Positions 46,367 to 55,853 are shown, counted from the stretch's first letter. The stretch: 64,000 nt of DNA from Vibrio algarum (GCF_028204155.1 NZ_JAQLOI010000001.1:3162001-3226000); one strand, 5' to 3'. Notes: a model not told the origin generated them from the sequence alone. Made by a program: numbers and translations.

Positions 46367-47263
46367 TTAATCTATGCCACCGATGCGGTTAAAACGCACA
46401 CCAGTAGGAATCCATGAAGGTAGTGCACTATTTGCACCGCGTTCAAACTCAAAGCTAATCCAAATACCGACAGCTTTGCCAACTAAATTCGCTTCTGGAA
46501 CAAACCCCCAGTAACGGCTATCTGCACTATTGTCACGGTTATCACCCATAACAAAGTACTGATTATTAGGTACAACCCATTCGCTCACGCCACCACGTGG
46601 TTGATACGCACCAACATTATCTTGGCGAAGAGGATTGATTAAAATTTGGTGTCCCACTTCTCCTAGCTTTTCATCAAGCTGGATGAGAGGAATACCTTGT
46701 TGTTGAAATTCACTTTCCACGACATTAGATAAACCAACTTGTTTGCAGGTTTTCTCACCTTGTGGCTGAATACAAATTTCTTTCTTCTTATTGTAACGAA
46801 CCGTATCTCCAGGCATACCGACAACACGTTTTATATAGTCGATATTAGGTTGTGGTGGATATTTAAATACAACAACATCACCACGTTCTGGCTTGCCTGT
46901 TTCTACTAACTGAGAGCGAAAAACAGGGTCTTTAATCCCGTAGGCATACTTTTCAACAAGTATAAAATCACCGACCAAAAGGGTTGGCATCATTGAACCT
47001 GATGGAATTTGAAATGGCTCATAAAGAAACGAGCGCAATATTAATACAAACGCAATCACCGGGAAAATAGACACGCTATTTTCGATCCACCATGGTTGTG
47101 CAGATAGTTTACTTGTAATATCTTGCGTTAAACCACTGGTCTGTGCCTCGACTTCAGCTACCTTTAACTGGCGTTTTTTACCCCACACTAACTTTTCTAG
47201 AAGCCAAACAATTCCAGTGACTAGGGTTACTATTACCAAGATGAGCGAAAATGTATTAGCCAT
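46367..47263 (-). CDS. lepB: Signal peptidase I
   Basis: Inner-membrane serine protease that removes signal peptides from exported proteins. 298 residues. Two N-terminal membrane helices (about 3-22 and 63-80) precede the catalytic Ser in IPSGSMMPTLLVGDFILV near residue 91 and the catalytic Lys in YIKRVVGMPGD near 146. The final box VMGDNRDNSADSRYWGFV is complete. It lies 77 bases downstream of lepA. Confidence 0.97.
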   Translation of the reverse strand: MANTFSLILVIVTLVTGIVWLLEKLVWGKKRQLKVAEVEAQTSGLTQDITSKLSAQPWWIENSVSIFPVIAFVLILRSFLYEPFQIPSGSMMPTLLVGDFILVEKYAYGIKDPVFRSQLVETGKPERGDVVVFKYPPQPNIDYIKRVVGMPGDTVRYNKKKEICIQPQGEKTCKQVGLSNVVESEFQQQGIPLIQLDEKLGEVGHQILINPLRQDNVGAYQPRGGVSEWVVPNNQYFVMGDNRDNSADSRYWGFVPEANLVGKAVGIWISFEFERGANSALPSWIPTGVRFNRIGGID

Positions 47264-47340
47264 CGATTTCCCTTTATTTCTAAAAGAAGAAAGGGCATCG
47301 AATACCCTTTCTTAACTATTATTTTATGAAGATTGTATTA

Positions 47341-49134
47341 TTAATCTTTTCCGACATGAAGAATCGCTAAGAAAGCTTCTTGAGGTAATTCGACATTACC
47401 TATTTGCTTCATGCGTTTCTTACCTTCTTTCTGTTTCTTTAGCAGTTTTTTCTTACGGCTAATATCACCACCATAACATTTAGCGATTACGTTTTTACGT
47501 AACTGCTTAACGGTGGAACGGGCTATGATGTGATTACCAATAGCAGCTTGAATAGCGATATCAAACATTTGACGAGGAATGAATTCTTTCATTTTCTCAA
47601 CCAAAAGTCGTCCGCGAGATTGAGCGATATCTTTATGTGTAATGATCGCAAGTGCATCTACGGTTTCGCCGTTAAGAAGTACATCTACGCGAACCATATC
47701 TGACTCAGCAAAGTGATGGAAATTATAATCCAGTGACGCGTATCCACGAGAAGTCGATTTCAGACGGTCAAAGAAATCGAGAACAACCTCTGCCATCGGT
47801 ATATCATAGGTAACAGCAACTTGATTTCCGTGATAAATCATATCAATTTGAATACCGCGTTTCTCAACACAAAGTGTAATAACGTTACCTAGATATTCAG
47901 ATGGTACCAGGATATTACAGCGAGCTATTGGCTCACGAATCTCTTCTAAATCGTTTACCGCAGGTAACTTTGCAGGGCTATCTACGTAAAGGATATCACC
48001 GTTGTTTTTCTTCACTTCATATACAACTGTTGGGGCTGTCGTAATTAAATCGAGATCATATTCACGTTCAAGACGTTCTTGAATGATCTCCATATGAAGC
48101 ATACCTAAGAAGCCACAACGGAAGCCAAAACCTAAAGCTGCAGAACTTTCTGGCTCATAGAAAAGTGACGCATCATTTAAGCTTAGCTTTCCTAGCGCAT
48201 CACGAAAGTTCTCGTAGTCATCAGAGGAAACAGGGAATAGACCAGCATATACTTGAGGCTTCACTTTTTGGAAACCAGGTAATGCTTCATCACTTCCATG
48301 CTTAGCATGAGTTAACGTATCACCAACTGGAGCACCTAATATGTCTTTAATTCCACAAACAACCCAACCAACTTCTCCGGTACTAAGTTGAGTAGTATCA
48401 AGGCGCTTAGGAGTAAATATACCAATTCTGTCTACCCCCCAATCTTGCCCGGTGCTCATAACTCTAATCTTATCGTTTTTCTTTAGAACACCGTTCTTAA
48501 TACGAACGAGAGAAACAACACCAAGATAGTTGTCGAACCAAGAGTCAATAATCAAAGCTTGTAAGGGCGCTTCAGGATCACCTTGCGGTGGCGGAATTGC
48601 TGTCACAATATTTTCCAATACTGCATCAACCCCTAAACCTGTTTTAGCCGAACAGCACGTTGCTTCTAATGCATCGATACCGACAATTTCTTCGATCTCT
48701 TCCGAAACTCTTTCTGGATCAGCGGCTGGTAAATCGATTTTATTTAGAATAGGAACCACTTCTAAATCCATTTCAATGGCGGTATAGCAGTTGGCTACTG
48801 TTTGAGCTTCTACGCCTTGACCAGCATCTACAACCAAAAGCGCACCTTCACATGCAGCTAATGAGCGAGATACCTCGTAAGAAAAATCTACATGTCCAGG
48901 TGTGTCGATAAAGTTAAGCTGGTATGTTTCGCCATCTTGAGCTTTATAATTTAGTGTAACACTTTGTGCTTTGATCGTGATGCCGCGCTCACGTTCTATA
49001 TCCATAGAATCAAGAACTTGAACATCCATCTCACGTTCACTTAAGCCTCCGCAAACTTGAATCAAGCGGTCTGAAAGTGTCGACTTACCATGGTCGATAT
49101 GGGCGATAATCGAAAAATTGCGAATGTGCTTCAT
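47341..49134 (-). CDS. lepA: Elongation factor 4 (LepA)
   Basis: Ribosome-binding GTPase related to EF-G that acts on stalled or mis-translocated ribosomes and assists 30S assembly. With the ATG at 49134 (MKHIRNFSIIAHIDHGKST) it has 597 residues, close to E. coli (599). A longer in-frame start at 49260 would add 42 residues with no family match and is rejected. G1 AHIDHGKST, G3 DTPGHVDF and G4 NKIDLP are present, and the LepA-specific C-terminal domain ends with KKLLKKQKEGKKRMKQ (basic). It contains an intact C6 run at 48435-48440, a useful control for indels elsewhere. Confidence 0.96.
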   Translation of the reverse strand: MKHIRNFSIIAHIDHGKSTLSDRLIQVCGGLSEREMDVQVLDSMDIERERGITIKAQSVTLNYKAQDGETYQLNFIDTPGHVDFSYEVSRSLAACEGALLVVDAGQGVEAQTVANCYTAIEMDLEVVPILNKIDLPAADPERVSEEIEEIVGIDALEATCCSAKTGLGVDAVLENIVTAIPPPQGDPEAPLQALIIDSWFDNYLGVVSLVRIKNGVLKKNDKIRVMSTGQDWGVDRIGIFTPKRLDTTQLSTGEVGWVVCGIKDILGAPVGDTLTHAKHGSDEALPGFQKVKPQVYAGLFPVSSDDYENFRDALGKLSLNDASLFYEPESSAALGFGFRCGFLGMLHMEIIQERLEREYDLDLITTAPTVVYEVKKNNGDILYVDSPAKLPAVNDLEEIREPIARCNILVPSEYLGNVITLCVEKRGIQIDMIYHGNQVAVTYDIPMAEVVLDFFDRLKSTSRGYASLDYNFHHFAESDMVRVDVLLNGETVDALAIITHKDIAQSRGRLLVEKMKEFIPRQMFDIAIQAAIGNHIIARSTVKQLRKNVIAKCYGGDISRKKKLLKKQKEGKKRMKQIGNVELPQEAFLAILHVGKD

Positions 49135-49297
49135 AGGTTGGTGTGACTTAACTCGTTGCAAAAATTGAATGGGAAAAATACGCATCTCTGATGGTATTTC
49201 GATCAAGTTGCGCGATTCTACCGAATTTCGGGCATTGTCGCTATCTTCATTTACCTTCAAACGTTAATTTGATGTTATTTGTTGCCGATGAATAACG

Positions 49298-49785
49298 TCA
49301 GGTTATTCGTTCAGCAATATCAATCTTGTCACCCAATACTCGTAATAGAGTGACTACTTGCTCTGATTTCGATTGAAGTTTAGTTGAAAAGTGACGAGCA
49401 AGCCAGATACCTCCTCCCATAAAAATGACGGATGTCAGTATTGTCCCCCCTCTCCCCCACCGAGCAATGGACCGACAAAAGACTGCCCAACTAGCGCGCC
49501 AATCATCATAGCGATGAGAGGAAGGAGATACACCACAGAAGCGAATTGAATTAGATTTTTTTCAGGTAATCCGATCTCAATTGTTTGCCCTGGCTTAACT
49601 ATCTCTTGAGTTGTTAATGTCCATGAATGACTTTTGTTACCTATTGCTTTAGAAACAATACCAGTACCACAGCTTTTTTGAGACGCACAGTGACTGCAAC
49701 TAGTTTGTTGTTCACATGACAAACCAACTTCATATCCATGTGTAGTTTCTGTCACAGAAATAACCGTTGCCAGCGCAGTCATCAT
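49298..49785 (-). pseudogene. rseC: SoxR-reducing/sigma-E regulator RseC, C-terminal part out of frame
   Basis: Inner-membrane protein linked to sigma-E control and, with Rsx/Rnf, to reduction of SoxR. The frame open from 49785 stops at 49435 after 116 residues, while family members have about 160. It keeps the cysteine cluster CEQQTSCSHCASQKSCGTG and the first membrane helix (ASVVYLLPLIAMMIGALVG) but ends in GGGEGGQY. The next frame down continues exactly as a family C terminus: a second helix (TILTSVIFMGGGIWLARHF) and a short tail, stopping at 49298. One extra base in the C6 run at 49445-49450 joins them into a 162-residue protein. As written, the second helix is lost. Last gene of rpoE-rseA-rseB-rseC. 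Confidence 0.85.
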
Positions 49786-50783
49786 TCAACTGACTCCTCT
49801 TCCTTCAAAGCAACATTAGCTTCCGATGTAATAGAAGGAACATTAAATTTCACTGATTTGGCAATTTGAGCTGCAGTAGCTGGTGGAATATCGCCAACCA
49901 CCGTGATCTCTCGCTTTCCTACAACTAAACTTTGAAGCGTCCTTCTACCATGCCTAACAAGTTGATTTTTTAATGAAAAATCATCACTTTCAGAGACGTA
50001 TACCGAAAAACTAAACAACCCATCACTAAACATTTGGCTCTCAACATCTTTTTGTGTTGTCTCCATCTTATAACGATTGAGATTAAGAGCTTTGAACCCG
50101 GACGGTACCCACTTCACGTTCCAAAAAGATTCTGTCGGTTCTTGTTTAGGCATGGTTATAACATTAGGTAATTTAATATCATCTAGTTGAGACAATACTT
50201 CAGCGATGCGTTCGTTTACAGCATAAGAAATCGTTCTATATTGTTCTAACACTTCGCCATCTCTATCTACAAGATCCGCACGAAGAGGTAACTTTGATTT
50301 TTCATCTATCCACATTACATAAGAATATCGCTGACCATCTTTCGGCACAACTCGAACAACTTGGCTCGCTGCCCCAGCTTCTCTTGCTCTACCCATCAAT
50401 ACAAAATCATAAAACTCACTCAATTCTTGTATATTACTGTCTAGCATAGGAATGAGAGGAGCTACCATATTGCCCGACTCTATAGAAAATGGTTCTACGC
50501 CAGGCTCTACGTAGCTGATTTCTTTGCCACGACGTATCACTTCTCTAATTGGGCCGCTGAGATAAACAAGATGTGCATACACCATGTCTTGATTTTTAGC
50601 GTGGATATATCGAAGAGGCTCAATACTATTTTTCTTTATTAAAATATAGGAGAGCTCGTAATTTAAGTGCTGACTTGCATGGTTCATTTGATGCAACAAA
50701 GCCTCAGCTGAAATCTCTTCAGTTGAGGCTTGCATTGGTATCAAACTGAACAGTGTCAAAGCACTGATCAGAAGTTTCTTCAT
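49782..50783 (-). CDS. rseB: Sigma-E factor regulatory protein RseB
   Basis: Periplasmic protein that binds the periplasmic part of RseA and shields it from DegS; it releases on sensing lipopolysaccharide or lipoprotein intermediates. 333 residues. A signal peptide (MKKLLISALTLFSLIPMQAS) is followed by the N-terminal MucB/RseB lipid-binding fold (about 25-200, with LSYILIKKNSIEPLRYIHA) and a smaller C-terminal domain containing WVPSGFKALN. It overlaps rseA and rseC by four bases each. Confidence 0.95.
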   Translation of the reverse strand: MKKLLISALTLFSLIPMQASTEEISAEALLHQMNHASQHLNYELSYILIKKNSIEPLRYIHAKNQDMVYAHLVYLSGPIREVIRRGKEISYVEPGVEPFSIESGNMVAPLIPMLDSNIQELSEFYDFVLMGRAREAGAASQVVRVVPKDGQRYSYVMWIDEKSKLPLRADLVDRDGEVLEQYRTISYAVNERIAEVLSQLDDIKLPNVITMPKQEPTESFWNVKWVPSGFKALNLNRYKMETTQKDVESQMFSDGLFSFSVYVSESDDFSLKNQLVRHGRRTLQSLVVGKREITVVGDIPPATAAQIAKSVKFNVPSITSEANVALKEEESVE

Positions 50784-51382
50784 TCAATTACCGATTCTGT
50801 TTCTAGCCCGCTAACACCTGACTGATCAGATGAGAGACGAAGTTGAAGCTCATAATCTTGCAGCATGGCATTTATACGCTTGCGTTGCTGTAATAACTGA
50901 GCCTCGTTATTCTGCTTTTGAGGTATAGATTCTCTGGTCAAACTAACTGGCTCAACACTCCCTGCAAAAGGAACTGTTTGCAATACAGACAATGGTTTAG
51001 ATGCAAGTTCAGATGAATCTGAACCGCCATATTGTTGAACTCCAACAATAACCATAAGCGATACGCATGCCGCCACACCAACTTGACCAATCTGCGTTAA
51101 CCATGCTGGCAATTGACGTCGAGCTTGCTTTGGCGTCGGTTGAGACTCTATTAACGGTGTTACTATTGGACTATGTGCTGGCTCTGCATCAAGCGCTGCT
51201 GCCACACTTTCGGCAATATTCCAATTTGCTGTTTCAGGAGCTTCACCTCTCATCACATCACCAATGAGATGGTAGTTTTTCCAAGTATCCTGACTTTCAA
51301 CATCCTGCTCGAGCTCTGCGATTAGAGCTTCATCCACAGTTTCTCCATCCATGAGCGCTGAAAGTAGTTCTTTGTCAGCCAT
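50780..51382 (-). CDS. rseA: Anti-sigma-E factor RseA
   Basis: Single-pass inner-membrane protein whose cytoplasmic domain holds sigma-E inactive until DegS and RseP cleave it. 200 residues. The N-terminal anti-sigma domain starts MADKELLSALMDGETVDEAL and contains WKNYHLIGDVMRGE. The membrane helix lies near residues 102-119 (VGVAACVSLMVIVGVQQY), and the periplasmic tail is Gln-rich with a likely coiled coil before the C terminus (DYELQLRLSSDQSG). It follows rpoE by 43 bases. Confidence 0.96.
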   Translation of the reverse strand: MADKELLSALMDGETVDEALIAELEQDVESQDTWKNYHLIGDVMRGEAPETANWNIAESVAAALDAEPAHSPIVTPLIESQPTPKQARRQLPAWLTQIGQVGVAACVSLMVIVGVQQYGGSDSSELASKPLSVLQTVPFAGSVEPVSLTRESIPQKQNNEAQLLQQRKRINAMLQDYELQLRLSSDQSGVSGLETESVIE

Positions 51383-51425
51383 TTAATTCACCATATCAGT
51401 ATTCTGGAACCAACCAGAAATAACA

Positions 51426-52004
51426 TTAACGTTTCAAAAGCGGTTCAATTTTCTTTTCAACCGCTTCTCTTGCTCGGAAAATACGCGAACGAACCGTTCC
51501 AACAGGACAGTCCATTACTACAGCAATGTCTTCATAACTTAAACCATCAAGCTCTCGAAGTGTCATTGCTGTTTTTAAATCCTCTGGCAGCGCCTCTATC
51601 GCACTAAAAACCACACGTTTCAATTCATTGGACAACGCTAAGTTCTCAGGGTTCGATATTTCTTTTAATGCGCTACCCGTTTCGTAATATTCAGCTTCAT
51701 CAGCGTCCACATCGCTTGCTGGAGGTCTTCTTCCTTGCGCTACTATGTGGTTCTTAGCGGTATTAACTGCAATTCTGTAAAGCCAAGTATAAAAGGCACT
51801 TTCCCCTCTAAAATTTGGGATAGCACGATAAGCCTTGATAAATGCTTCTTGCGCGACGTCTTGGACATCACCAGAATTACCAACATACCTAGAGATAAGA
51901 TTACACACTTTATTTTGGTATTTTATGACCAAAAGATTAAATGCTTGCTTGTCTCCATTCTGAACTCGCTCAATGAGTACTTGATCTGTCAACTGCTCGT
52001 TCAT
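51426..52004 (-). CDS. rpoE: RNA polymerase sigma-E factor
   Basis: ECF sigma factor for envelope stress (misfolded outer-membrane proteins). 192 residues. Region 2 contains FNLLVIKYQNKVCNLISRYV, DVAQEAFIKAYRAIPNFRG and FYTWLYRIAVNTAKN; region 4 has LDGLSYEDIAVVMDCPVGTVRSRIFRAREA (helix-turn-helix). It is the head of rpoE-rseABC and is divergent from nadB, the standard order. A candidate sigma-E autoregulated promoter lies upstream. Confidence 0.98.
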   Translation of the reverse strand: MNEQLTDQVLIERVQNGDKQAFNLLVIKYQNKVCNLISRYVGNSGDVQDVAQEAFIKAYRAIPNFRGESAFYTWLYRIAVNTAKNHIVAQGRRPPASDVDADEAEYYETGSALKEISNPENLALSNELKRVVFSAIEALPEDLKTAMTLRELDGLSYEDIAVVMDCPVGTVRSRIFRAREAVEKKIEPLLKR

Positions 52005-52414
52005 TCGAGCACATACTCCTATGTTATCGGCCTTATCTTCTCAGATATGAGCTTTTATTATGCAAAATGTAGTGTTGACACCACCACTTACATGAGCACT
52101 ATTGTGACTCTAGTAAATTAAAGAAGTTCAATGATTATTGAATATTTTATCAATTTATTGAACAGTGTGGTGTGTAAACAAAAACTGGATGGTTATTCGT
52201 TGTTTAAATTACGTTTTAATACGCTTATTAAACACGGCCTAATGGCCTCTTTAAGTGGGATAGTGGAGGCGATATTAATGAATTGCAACCGTTCTTCTGT
52301 CTTAATTGTGAAAGAAATTTGAAGACAAAGCCTTTTAGCCACATAATCAATCGTGTAACTCAGTTAAATAAAGAATGCGTAGTTTCGTGTTCTTAAACGG
52401 GAATAAATAGATTT
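52005..52414. other. Divergent control region between rpoE and nadB
   Basis: 410 bases without a credible gene. It holds promoters for rpoE-rseABC (minus) and nadB (plus). A 63-codon plus-strand frame at 52131-52322 has no ribosome site or recognisable family and is not called. Confidence 0.5.
52103..52129 (-). promoter_or_regulatory. Candidate sigma-E promoter for rpoE
   Basis: On the minus strand GAACTT (52124-52129) is followed after 15 bases by GTCACA (52103-52108), about 100 bases upstream of the rpoE start. The -35 fits the sigma-E consensus GGAACTT well; the -10 is only partly like GTCTAA. Autoregulation of rpoE is established in relatives, so a site is expected here. Confidence 0.42.
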
Positions 52415-54028
52415 ATGGACACAAATCGAGATCATCAGTGTGACGTATTAGTTATCGGTAGCGGTGCTGCTGGACTTTCTTTAGCACTTCGTATTGCAAA
52501 AAATGCAAAAGTTGTTGTGCTGAGTAAAGGACCAAGAAGCGAAGGTTCTACTTTCTATGCTCAGGGAGGTATTGCTGCTGTTTTTGATGAATCGGATAGT
52601 ATTGAGTCACACGTCGAGGATACGCTCATAGCAGGAGCCGATCTTTGTGAAAAAGAAACCGTAGAGTTTATTGCTGAAAACGGAAAAGAGTGCGTACAGT
52701 GGCTTATCGATGGTGGCGTTCCATTCGATAGAGAAGATGACTATTCTGATGATAAACCTCGCTATCACCTAACGCGAGAAGGTGGCCACAGCCATCGTCG
52801 TATACTCCATGCAGCTGATGCAACGGGGATGGCGATGCAAACCTCATTGCAAGACAACGCGCATAACCACCCCAACATTTCTATTTTTGAAAGATACAAT
52901 GCTCTCGACCTGATTACTGAAGATAAAATTGGTGGCGATGAGACAAAAATAATCGGTGCTTACATATGGAACCGTAACGATGAGCATGTTGAAACTATTC
53001 GTGCGAAATTTGTTGTATTAGCCACTGGTGGAGCATCTAAGGTTTATCAATATACTTCAAACCCAGATGTTTCATCTGGAGATGGTATCGCGATGGCATG
53101 GCGTGCTGGATGTCGAGTAGCAAACATGGAATTCAATCAATTTCATCCCACTTGCCTATTCCATCCAGAAGCTCGTAACTTTTTGCTTACAGAAGCTTTG
53201 CGAGGCGAAGGTGCTTTTCTCCTTCGTCCTGATGGGTCTCGCTTTATGCCAGACTTTGATAAAAGAGAAGAACTCGCCCCACGCGATGTAGTGGCAAGAG
53301 CCATCGATTTTGAAATGAAACGATTGGGTGCTGACTGTATGTATTTAGATATCAGTCATAAATCCAAAGATTTTATTGAAAAACACTTCCCAACTATCCA
53401 TATGCGACTTCAAGACCTCGGTATTGATATGACAAAGGAACCCATCCCTATAGTTCCTGCTGCGCACTATACCTGTGGCGGTGTAATGGTAAATAAACAA
53501 GGGCAAACAGACCTAAAAAACCTATATGCTATTGGTGAAGTAAGCTATACCGGTTTACACGGAGCCAATCGTATGGCATCTAACTCCCTTTTAGAATGTG
53601 TCGTTTATGCTTGGTCTGCCGCACAAGATATTCTTAATAATATCGGCCTTGCTGAATTACCATCTGAAGTACCAGCTTGGGATGAGAGTCAAGTGTGTAA
53701 TTCAGACGAAGAAGTTGTTATTCAGCATAATTGGCACGAACTGAGGTTATTTATGTGGGATTACATGGGTATCGTACGCACAGATAAGCGCTTAGAAAGG
53801 GCTATGAGGCGAATTCAAATGCTTCAGTTAGAAACTCATGACTATTATAGTAATTTCAGAGTATCTAATAATCTGTTAGAAATGCGTAATTTGCTTCAAG
53901 TCGCAGAGCTAATGGTTCGCTGTGCTATGAAACGTAAGGAAAGCAGAGGATTGCATTATACCCTTGATTATCCAAACCTAATGGAAGACTCTGGGCCTAC
54001 AATATTGGTTCCAGGTGATGAATCCTAA
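52415..54028 (+). CDS. nadB: L-aspartate oxidase
   Basis: FAD enzyme that oxidises aspartate to iminoaspartate, the first step of NAD synthesis; it can use oxygen or fumarate. 537 residues. The FAD motif VLVIGSGAAGLSLALRIA is near residues 10-27, with FYAQGGIAAVF, the active-site segment FNQFHPTCLF and PAAHYTCGGVMVN near 350-362 typical of the fumarate-reductase family. Divergent from rpoE. A terminator follows immediately and overlaps the end of ygfX. Confidence 0.97.
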   Translation: MDTNRDHQCDVLVIGSGAAGLSLALRIAKNAKVVVLSKGPRSEGSTFYAQGGIAAVFDESDSIESHVEDTLIAGADLCEKETVEFIAENGKECVQWLIDGGVPFDREDDYSDDKPRYHLTREGGHSHRRILHAADATGMAMQTSLQDNAHNHPNISIFERYNALDLITEDKIGGDETKIIGAYIWNRNDEHVETIRAKFVVLATGGASKVYQYTSNPDVSSGDGIAMAWRAGCRVANMEFNQFHPTCLFHPEARNFLLTEALRGEGAFLLRPDGSRFMPDFDKREELAPRDVVARAIDFEMKRLGADCMYLDISHKSKDFIEKHFPTIHMRLQDLGIDMTKEPIPIVPAAHYTCGGVMVNKQGQTDLKNLYAIGEVSYTGLHGANRMASNSLLECVVYAWSAAQDILNNIGLAELPSEVPAWDESQVCNSDEEVVIQHNWHELRLFMWDYMGIVRTDKRLERAMRRIQMLQLETHDYYSNFRVSNNLLEMRNLLQVAELMVRCAMKRKESRGLHYTLDYPNLMEDSGPTILVPGDES

Positions 54029-54044
54029 ATCACTATTGTGAAAA

Positions 54045-54482
54045 TCATGGAGTGATATAGTCACTCCTTTTTTGGGCTGCTAGAAAGTTAAGCATCACCA
54101 AAAGTTGTCGATACTCTTTCTCAACACAAGCATCTCGCCAAATATTAATTTTGACACCTTGAACGGTGGCTATTTGAATCATTAATGGTTTGTATAACGT
54201 AAAAATACTTCCACACCTTAAACGCTGGTTATTTAAGGTCAGCTTACCCGAGGAATACAGCTCTAACCTTCCAGAGATTGAAGGCTGCCTTTCAATTAAA
54301 AGTTGTCGAATTATAGATGCGATTAAAGACAAAGAAACGACTATCGGCATAGGAGAAATTAAAACAGCCCATATTATTAAAATCAATATACCTGATTGAA
54401 CAATATGAGCTATTTTAGAAGGGCTTAAATAGAGATGAACTAAGCTATTATTAGCGTAGTTTGCTTCGGTTATGCGCGACAA
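54045..54482 (-). CDS. ygfX: YgfX (CptA) family membrane protein
   Basis: A 145-residue inner-membrane protein of the YgfX family, which partners SdhE (YgfY). In E. coli the pair has been described as a toxin-antitoxin system acting on FtsZ/MreB, but the SdhE role in flavinylation is better supported, so function is uncertain. Two close hydrophobic helices lie near residues 27-60 (VQSGILILIIWAVLI, PIVVSLSLIASII), and the remainder is a small cytoplasmic domain. Its start overlaps the sdhE stop by about 30 bases. The last six codons are also the stem of the nadB terminator. The sequence is diverged, so the call rests partly on context. Confidence 0.8.
   Translation of the reverse strand: MSRITEANYANNSLVHLYLSPSKIAHIVQSGILILIIWAVLISPMPIVVSLSLIASIIRQLLIERQPSISGRLELYSSGKLTLNNQRLRCGSIFTLYKPLMIQIATVQGVKINIWRDACVEKEYRQLLVMLNFLAAQKRSDYITP
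54049..54073 (+). terminator. nadB terminator inside the 3' end of ygfX
   Basis: GGAGTGA (54049-54055) and TCACTCC (54061-54067) form a 7-bp stem with a 5-base loop and a T6 tail, 20 bases after the nadB stop. The same bases encode the last residues (SDYITP) of convergent ygfX. Confidence 0.82.
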
Positions 54483-54711
54483 TTTTGTCTATCATATTAG
54501 CAAGCTTCTCATCTTCGCTTCTTCCATGCTGCATGACCCAATTAAAAAGATCAGGGTCGTCACACTCTAAAAGAGCAACGAAATCATCTTGTTCAGCCTC
54601 AGAAAGTGAGTCAAAGCACTCATCATAAAACGGCATTATTACAACGTCGAGTTCTAGCATTCCTCTACGACATGCCCATTTAATACGTGCTCTTTCTTCT
54701 CGTTTATACAT
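54451..54711 (-). CDS. sdhE: FAD assembly factor SdhE
   Basis: Small cytoplasmic protein that helps covalent attachment of FAD to succinate dehydrogenase and fumarate reductase flavoprotein subunits. 86 residues. The invariant RGMLELD motif (RGxxE type) is at about 16-22, followed by helices ending EDEKLANMIDKIVAHNRSK. It forms a pair with ygfX on the minus strand, divergent from ygfZ. Confidence 0.95.
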   Translation of the reverse strand: MYKREERARIKWACRRGMLELDVVIMPFYDECFDSLSEAEQDDFVALLECDDPDLFNWVMQHGRSEDEKLANMIDKIVAHNRSKLR

Positions 54712-54887
54712 CTAACTACCTCTGATTAGTCCTTTATACTGAATATTACAGCGACCTAGACATGATAACGCTAATGGTATAGGTATAAACAATAATGAAA
54801 CGATAGCTGACAAAAAAATGTAAGCGGATTAACATAATGGCCATAATATACCTACTCAAAGAATAAAATAGCCAAGGCGATACTAAT

Positions 54888-55853
54888 ATGGAATGGCAAA
54901 ACAGATTTACAAAACTAGAATTGGGCTCCAAAGATCCCCTCCCAGAATTAATGGTAAGCGACCTTAACTCATGGAACTTACTCTCTGTAACAGGTGAAGA
55001 TCAAAAATCATACTTACAAGGTCAACTAACTTGCGATTTAGTCGCACTCGACCCACAAGAGTCGACCCTTGGTGCCCACTGCGATGCAAAGGGTAAAGTG
55101 TTAAGTATATTCCGTTGCTTTAAGCACAATGATGGCTATGCGCTTTTTCATCACGCCTCTACAACCGCATCCTCTTTAACTGAAATTAAAAAATATTCTG
55201 TTTTTTCTAAAGTAGAATTAGATATCAGTTCCGATATTACGCTCGGAGTACTTGGTAAAAATGCCGACAACTTTATAGATAGTATTACTTCAACCAGGGG
55301 AAACGTTCGTACAGTAGAGAATGGCAGCGCCATAAAAGTCGAAGATAATAGATGGATTCTAGTTGTTGATCGCAACTCAATTGCAACAACGCTAGATAAA
55401 ATGAGTAGCGCAATTTTTGTAGAAGACGATATTTGGGATAAATTTGATATTGAAAGTGGTATACCTAGAATTGTAGAAGGCAATCAGAATACGCAAATTC
55501 CTCAAGCGTTTAACCTTCAAGCCATCCATGGCATCAGCTTCAGCAAAGGGTGTTATACGGGTCAGGAAACCGTTGCCAGAGCCAAATATCGAGGAACAAA
55601 TAAAAGATCCATGTCGATAGTTAAAGGGCACATAGAAATTGCATCTGATTTACCTTTGGAGCTAGAAAGAAGCGTAGGCGAAAACTGGCGTTCAGTCGGA
55701 ACAATCTTTACTCATTATCGATATACAGATGGTTTGGCCATGGGTTTAATTGTTCTTCCTAATAATCTTGAACAAGATACAAAGTTTAGATTAGCTAATC
55801 AGCCTAGCTCTATCTGGCAGATAGTCGATCTTCCATATGAAATTGAAGAATGA
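54888..55853 (+). CDS. ygfZ: tRNA-modifying protein YgfZ
   Basis: Folate-binding protein related to the T-protein of glycine cleavage; needed for iron-sulfur enzymes such as MiaB. 321 residues. The signature KGCYTGQETVARAKYRG near residues 223-239 contains the functionally important Cys. The start (MEWQNRFTKLELGS) is well placed after the divergent sdhE. It overlaps the next gene by four bases (ATGA). Confidence 0.95.
   Translation: MEWQNRFTKLELGSKDPLPELMVSDLNSWNLLSVTGEDQKSYLQGQLTCDLVALDPQESTLGAHCDAKGKVLSIFRCFKHNDGYALFHHASTTASSLTEIKKYSVFSKVELDISSDITLGVLGKNADNFIDSITSTRGNVRTVENGSAIKVEDNRWILVVDRNSIATTLDKMSSAIFVEDDIWDKFDIESGIPRIVEGNQNTQIPQAFNLQAIHGISFSKGCYTGQETVARAKYRGTNKRSMSIVKGHIEIASDLPLELERSVGENWRSVGTIFTHYRYTDGLAMGLIVLPNNLEQDTKFRLANQPSSIWQIVDLPYEIEE

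Noticed and set aside
49135..49260. N-terminal extension of LepA by 42 residues
   Set aside because: The extension has no family resemblance; the ATG at 49134 gives the standard start.
52131..52322. 63-codon plus-strand frame between rpoE and nadB
   Set aside because: No ribosome site and low-complexity, AT-driven composition; judged a chance frame.
54746..54931. 61-codon minus-strand frame overlapping the ygfZ start
   Set aside because: It overlaps a well-supported gene start and has no family features.
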